A stretch of DNA of 8,445 bases from Deltaproteobacteria bacterium (lineage in GTDB: Bacteria > Desulfobacterota > GWC2-55-46 > S146-70), in the NCBI GenBank assembly GCA_015492395.1, contig WGFD01000222.1, positions 1 through 8,445 of the forward strand. Direction: 5' to 3'. The position numbers and the translations under genes are program-made. Shown one piece after another: positions 5,914 to 8,445 of this stretch. Position 1 is the first letter of the stretch. Every line of letters begins with the position of its first letter. The notes beneath the pieces are model-generated. The model had not been told where the DNA came from, did not search any database, and saw only the letters and a list, made by a program, of their open reading frames with translations.

Positions 5914-6696
5914 ATGAGTTTAATGCATGATGCACTGAAGAAATTGGAAGAAGGCGGTGGGGGAGGCAATGATGGTCCGGCCGTTTCCGCCTCGAGGGGA
6001 AAGGGCGGCTGCTTCTATAAGATCTTCGTCGCCATGGTAGTCTTTATCGCCTCACTGGCCGCAGCCGCCGCAACGCTCTACCTTTTCAAGCGGATGGGTG
6101 TTGGCAGGTGGGCGCCGGATCCGGTACCGATAAATAGCGGGATATCTGAAGGAAAGGATGCAGGCCATTCCCCGGCGCCAAGGGACTCACTCTCCGAGGG
6201 CCGCATGGACGGGGCCAGGGCACACAATCTTCGAGGAATAAAGGCGTACATGTCCGGAGACTTGGAAGATGCGCTTGCAAACTTCGAGAAGGCCATAGAC
6301 ATGTTTCCGGCATATGCCGAGGCCCATAACAATATCGCACTGGTCTACGAGAGGTTGGGTGAGAGGGAAAAGGCAACGGATTCCTACAGGACGGCCATAG
6401 AATTGAGGCCCGACTATCCTGAGGCCCTTAACAACCTCGGCGTACTGATAGACGAAGACGGCAATACGGCGGAGGCTGTTGAGCTCTACCGGCGGGCCTC
6501 CGATATCGATCCCTCATACCCTGATCCTTACCTGAATATGGCGATTTCCTATGAGAAGGCCGGGAGCTTGAGGGATGCGATATCTAGTTATGAGGCCTTT
6601 ATATCAAGGACGGATCCGGACAGCGAGGTGTCGAGGAAGCTCACAAGGAAGGTGACACTCATGAAGGCCCTCTATCTTGAGAAGATGGGAGGGTAG
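5914..6696 (+). CDS. Membrane-anchored TPR protein, MshN-like
   Basis: 260 residues from ATG 5914, preceded by GGTGG at 5904-5908. The N-terminus MSLMHDALKKLEEGG matches the short cytoplasmic peptide of MshN/GspB-like proteins. It is followed by a Gly-rich linker, one transmembrane segment at about 36-58 and a Pro/Ser-rich spacer. Four consecutive TPR units fill the likely periplasmic part, at roughly 102-133, 136-167, 170-201 and 204-235. TPR signatures visible are GDLEDALANFEKAI, GEREKATDSYRTAIEL and NTAEAVELYRRASDIDPSYP. TPR arrays act as protein-protein scaffolds. Placed between the ExeA/MshM ATPase and PilM, the protein is probably an inner-membrane assembly partner of the pilus machine. 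A GTG at 5905 would add 3 residues and is less likely given the conserved MSL(I/M)HDAL start. The MshN assignment rests on architecture and context. Confidence 0.85.
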   Translation: MSLMHDALKKLEEGGGGGNDGPAVSASRGKGGCFYKIFVAMVVFIASLAAAAATLYLFKRMGVGRWAPDPVPINSGISEGKDAGHSPAPRDSLSEGRMDGARAHNLRGIKAYMSGDLEDALANFEKAIDMFPAYAEAHNNIALVYERLGEREKATDSYRTAIELRPDYPEALNNLGVLIDEDGNTAEAVELYRRASDIDPSYPDPYLNMAISYEKAGSLRDAISSYEAFISRTDPDSEVSRKLTRKVTLMKALYLEKMGG

Positions 6697-6701
6697 GGCG
6701 A

Positions 6702-7727
6702 GTGATCGTACCTTTCGATAGAGGCTTGATAGGGATCGACATGGGTTCCTATTCCATCAAGATTGTAAAGTTGAGGGGCAGATCAGGCAACTACATCCTC
6801 GAAGCCGCCGTTCATGTGAGACTTGGCATGGATTGCGAGGGCGAAGAGGTGCCGGGCGGGATAATAAGGGAAGCGGTAAGGTCCAATGGCGTAAGAGGGC
6901 GCGGCATAGCCACTGCTGTCGGTGCCAGCCACTTGACGACGAAACAGATGTCTTTGCCCGCCATGCCGAAAAGGGATCTTAAGGAAGCGGTAAGGTGGGA
7001 GATGAAAAGGGACAGCAACGCGGATCCAAAGGATATGGTTATAGACTATTCGATAACCGGCGAGACCTCGCAGGAAGGGGCCAAGACCCTCTCCATATTG
7101 GCCTTCGGCGCCCAGAAGGGGTACGTAGAGGAACTTATCAAGATACTCTCCGCCGTACCCATCGATGTCATGGTGGTCGATGCGGCGCCGATGTCCCTTT
7201 TGGCTGCGTTTTGCATCAATAACAAGGTGGAGAACGGCGTGAACTATGCCCTTATAGATGTAGGCGCGTCTAACACAACGCTCGTCATTGTAAAGGATGG
7301 AGTGTTAAGGTTCGTCAGGAATATACCCCTCGGCGGAATGGATATGACCGACGCTATCGCTGAAAGGAAGTCTCTCAGCAGGACAGAGGCGGAAGAGGAG
7401 AAGATGAGGCATGGACTGAGCCGGGACACTAATATAAGCGGGCCGCTTCTTGAGATCATGGACAGGCTCTCCACGGAGATCAGCCGGTCCTTTGACTACT
7501 ACCAGGCCCAGTTTAAGAAGGAGAGTATAGGGAAGGGCTTTCTTTCCGGCGGATCGTCGAAGTTGAAGGGCGTGGAGGACTATCTGAGCAACGCGCTGAA
7601 CTTTCCCTGTTTTGTGGATGATCCGTTAAGAGGTGTGAAGATACCGATGGGTTTTGATATAGACTCCATCAGGGCGTACCTGCCGACATTTTCAGTGGCC
7701 CTGGGTCTCGCAAGCAGGAGGGCATAG
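6702..7727 (+). CDS. pilM: PilM, actin-like type IV pilus assembly ATPase
   Basis: 341 residues with a GTG start, preceded at 8 bases by GGGAGGG (6687-6693). That sequence lies over the end of the TPR gene, so translation is probably coupled. The actin/FtsA-like nucleotide fold is marked by IGIDMGSYSIKIVKL (phosphate 1, residues 10-24), YALIDVGASNTTLVIVKDG (phosphate 2, 182-200) and GFLSGGSSKLKGVEDYL (adenosine motif, 279-295). The VRNIPLGG segment (205-212) is also typical. PilM sits on the cytoplasmic face and binds the N-terminal peptide of PilN, linking the cytoplasmic pilus parts to the periplasmic alignment complex. In MSHA systems the equivalent is MshI; the overall length and motif order fit PilM. 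PilN follows after 4 bases, as expected. No lost motif was seen. Confidence 0.94.
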   Translation: MIVPFDRGLIGIDMGSYSIKIVKLRGRSGNYILEAAVHVRLGMDCEGEEVPGGIIREAVRSNGVRGRGIATAVGASHLTTKQMSLPAMPKRDLKEAVRWEMKRDSNADPKDMVIDYSITGETSQEGAKTLSILAFGAQKGYVEELIKILSAVPIDVMVVDAAPMSLLAAFCINNKVENGVNYALIDVGASNTTLVIVKDGVLRFVRNIPLGGMDMTDAIAERKSLSRTEAEEEKMRHGLSRDTNISGPLLEIMDRLSTEISRSFDYYQAQFKKESIGKGFLSGGSSKLKGVEDYLSNALNFPCFVDDPLRGVKIPMGFDIDSIRAYLPTFSVALGLASRRA

Positions 7728-7731
7728 CTCC

Positions 7732-8322
7732 ATGATAGACTACGTGAATCTTCTTCCGGAGTACTTGAAAGAACAGCGCTTCACGAGAAAACTCAAGGTT
7801 TTGCTCATGGCTGTTGCCGTACTGTATGTACTGGCTGTTGCCGGGTTTTACACATACCAAATGGTCGCTATCCGTAAGGAGGCTCTTTCCATAGCGGTCC
7901 TTAAGAGGGAGAAGGAGAGTATCATAAAGCGCTATGTGACATATCAGGAGATACGGAATAAGACGGGCCTTATAAAGAGGAGCGAGGACGATATCAAGAG
8001 GAGGATGGCGGTAGTCTCAAGCCTTCTCGATTCCCAGACACCATGGTTTCAGATACTGAGGTTTATCAGCAGAACTATTCCGGACAAGGTCTGGTTGTCG
8101 AGCCTTTCCACCTCGGATGTTGGTGGCAAGGGGAAGGTTGTCCGCTTCGGAGGCACGGCCGCCTCCAACGGCGCAATAGCGGAGTTCATCTTTACCCTGG
8201 AGAACTCCAGGTTCTTCCGTGATGTCGATCTCATATATTCACAGAAGAAAGAGGTGAATGACCCTGTCCTCTTCGACTTCGAGATCGATGCCGGGGTGAG
8301 ATCCGTTCGCCAAGAGAGGTAA
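7732..8322 (+). CDS. pilN: PilN, type IV pilus inner-membrane assembly protein
   Basis: 196 residues from ATG 7732, with AGGAGGG at 7716-7722 nine bases before it, overlapping the end of pilM. The extreme N-terminus DYVNLLPEYLKE is a version of the (I/V)NLLP peptide that docks into the PilM groove. A single membrane span follows at about 22-43, then a charged probable coiled coil at about 46-95 (KREKESIIKRY through SEDDIKRR). The periplasmic ferredoxin-like PilN/fimbrial-assembly fold covers roughly 100-190 (IPDKVWLSSLS, VRFGGTAASNGAIAEFIFTLE). It forms heterodimers with PilO that position the secretin over the inner-membrane platform. The order pilM-pilN-pilO supports the call. The MSHA equivalent would be MshJ. 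Confidence 0.92.
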   Translation: MIDYVNLLPEYLKEQRFTRKLKVLLMAVAVLYVLAVAGFYTYQMVAIRKEALSIAVLKREKESIIKRYVTYQEIRNKTGLIKRSEDDIKRRMAVVSSLLDSQTPWFQILRFISRTIPDKVWLSSLSTSDVGGKGKVVRFGGTAASNGAIAEFIFTLENSRFFRDVDLIYSQKKEVNDPVLFDFEIDAGVRSVRQER

Positions 8323-8329
8323 CTGAAAG

Positions 8330-8445
8330 ATGGATGTGTCGTTGAAGGGGCTTGGAGATACGGTAGGCGCCAGCGGCTGGATGGCCAGGGTCGGCGTCCT
8401 CAAGAGGGAGATCCTGATTCTGCTTATAGTTCTGTCGTCTACGAT
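8330..8445 (+). CDS. pilO: PilO-like protein, 5' end (partial)
   Basis: ATG 8330 opens 7 bases after the pilN stop, and the frame stays open to the right edge (38 complete codons). The N-terminus is short and polar up to residue 26 (KRE), then turns hydrophobic at EILILLIVLSST. This fits the cytoplasmic tail and first part of the transmembrane segment of PilO (MshK-like in MSHA systems). The call depends mainly on gene order after pilM and pilN, because the periplasmic domain is outside the window. The Shine-Dalgarno sequence is weak (AGAGG at 8314-8318). The in-frame ATG at residue 18 is a less likely alternative start. Confidence 0.65.
   Translation, partial: MDVSLKGLGDTVGASGWMARVGVLKREILILLIVLSST

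Overview
The window looks like a chromosomal segment of a Gram-negative bacterium. It carries a type IV pilus / type II secretion-type assembly operon (PilM, PilN, PilO) preceded by an ExeA/MshM-type ATPase and an MshN-like TPR protein. From about position 815 onward, Arg is mostly AGG and Ile is often ATA. Together with the SAP/Cys mini-protein and the mini-MerR at the head of a pilus operon, this would fit Nitrospirota or Desulfobacterota, but that assignment is inference only.

Layout. (1) 1-294 is the 3' end of an ABC-transporter ATPase gene with a YHS metal-binding domain fused to its C-terminus. Its codon use differs from the rest of the window. (2) 295-814 is a 520-base stretch without an obvious large gene. 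It holds one candidate Cys-rich small ORF (529-639). (3) 815-4069 encodes a large soluble hybrid histidine kinase (PAS-GAF-PAS-GAF-PAS-HisKA-HATPase-REC). It is followed after 26 bases by a 62-residue SAP-like protein with a four-Cys tail (4096-4284) and a very strong Shine-Dalgarno sequence. (4) 4285-4581 is a regulatory intergenic region. It holds a hairpin ending in TTTT (possible terminator), a perfect TTGACA -35 box, and an 8-bp inverted repeat with an 18-base spacer. (5) 4582 to the right edge is one tightly packed rightward operon: mini-MerR regulator, ExeA/MshM ATPase, MshN-like TPR protein, PilM, PilN, and the start of a PilO-like gene, with gaps of 4 to 18 bases.

How the parts may work together. 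PilM (cytoplasmic actin-like), PilN and PilO (bitopic inner-membrane proteins) form the alignment complex that links the pilus motor to the outer-membrane secretin. The ExeA/MshM-type ATPase and the TPR protein are membrane-anchored accessory factors, as in MSHA-type systems. The small MerR-like protein is the first gene of the operon and may control it through the inverted repeat just upstream. The hybrid kinase and SAP-like protein probably form a separate transcription unit. No direct link between the kinase and the pilus operon can be shown from sequence alone. No rRNA, tRNA, CRISPR array or insertion sequence was seen.
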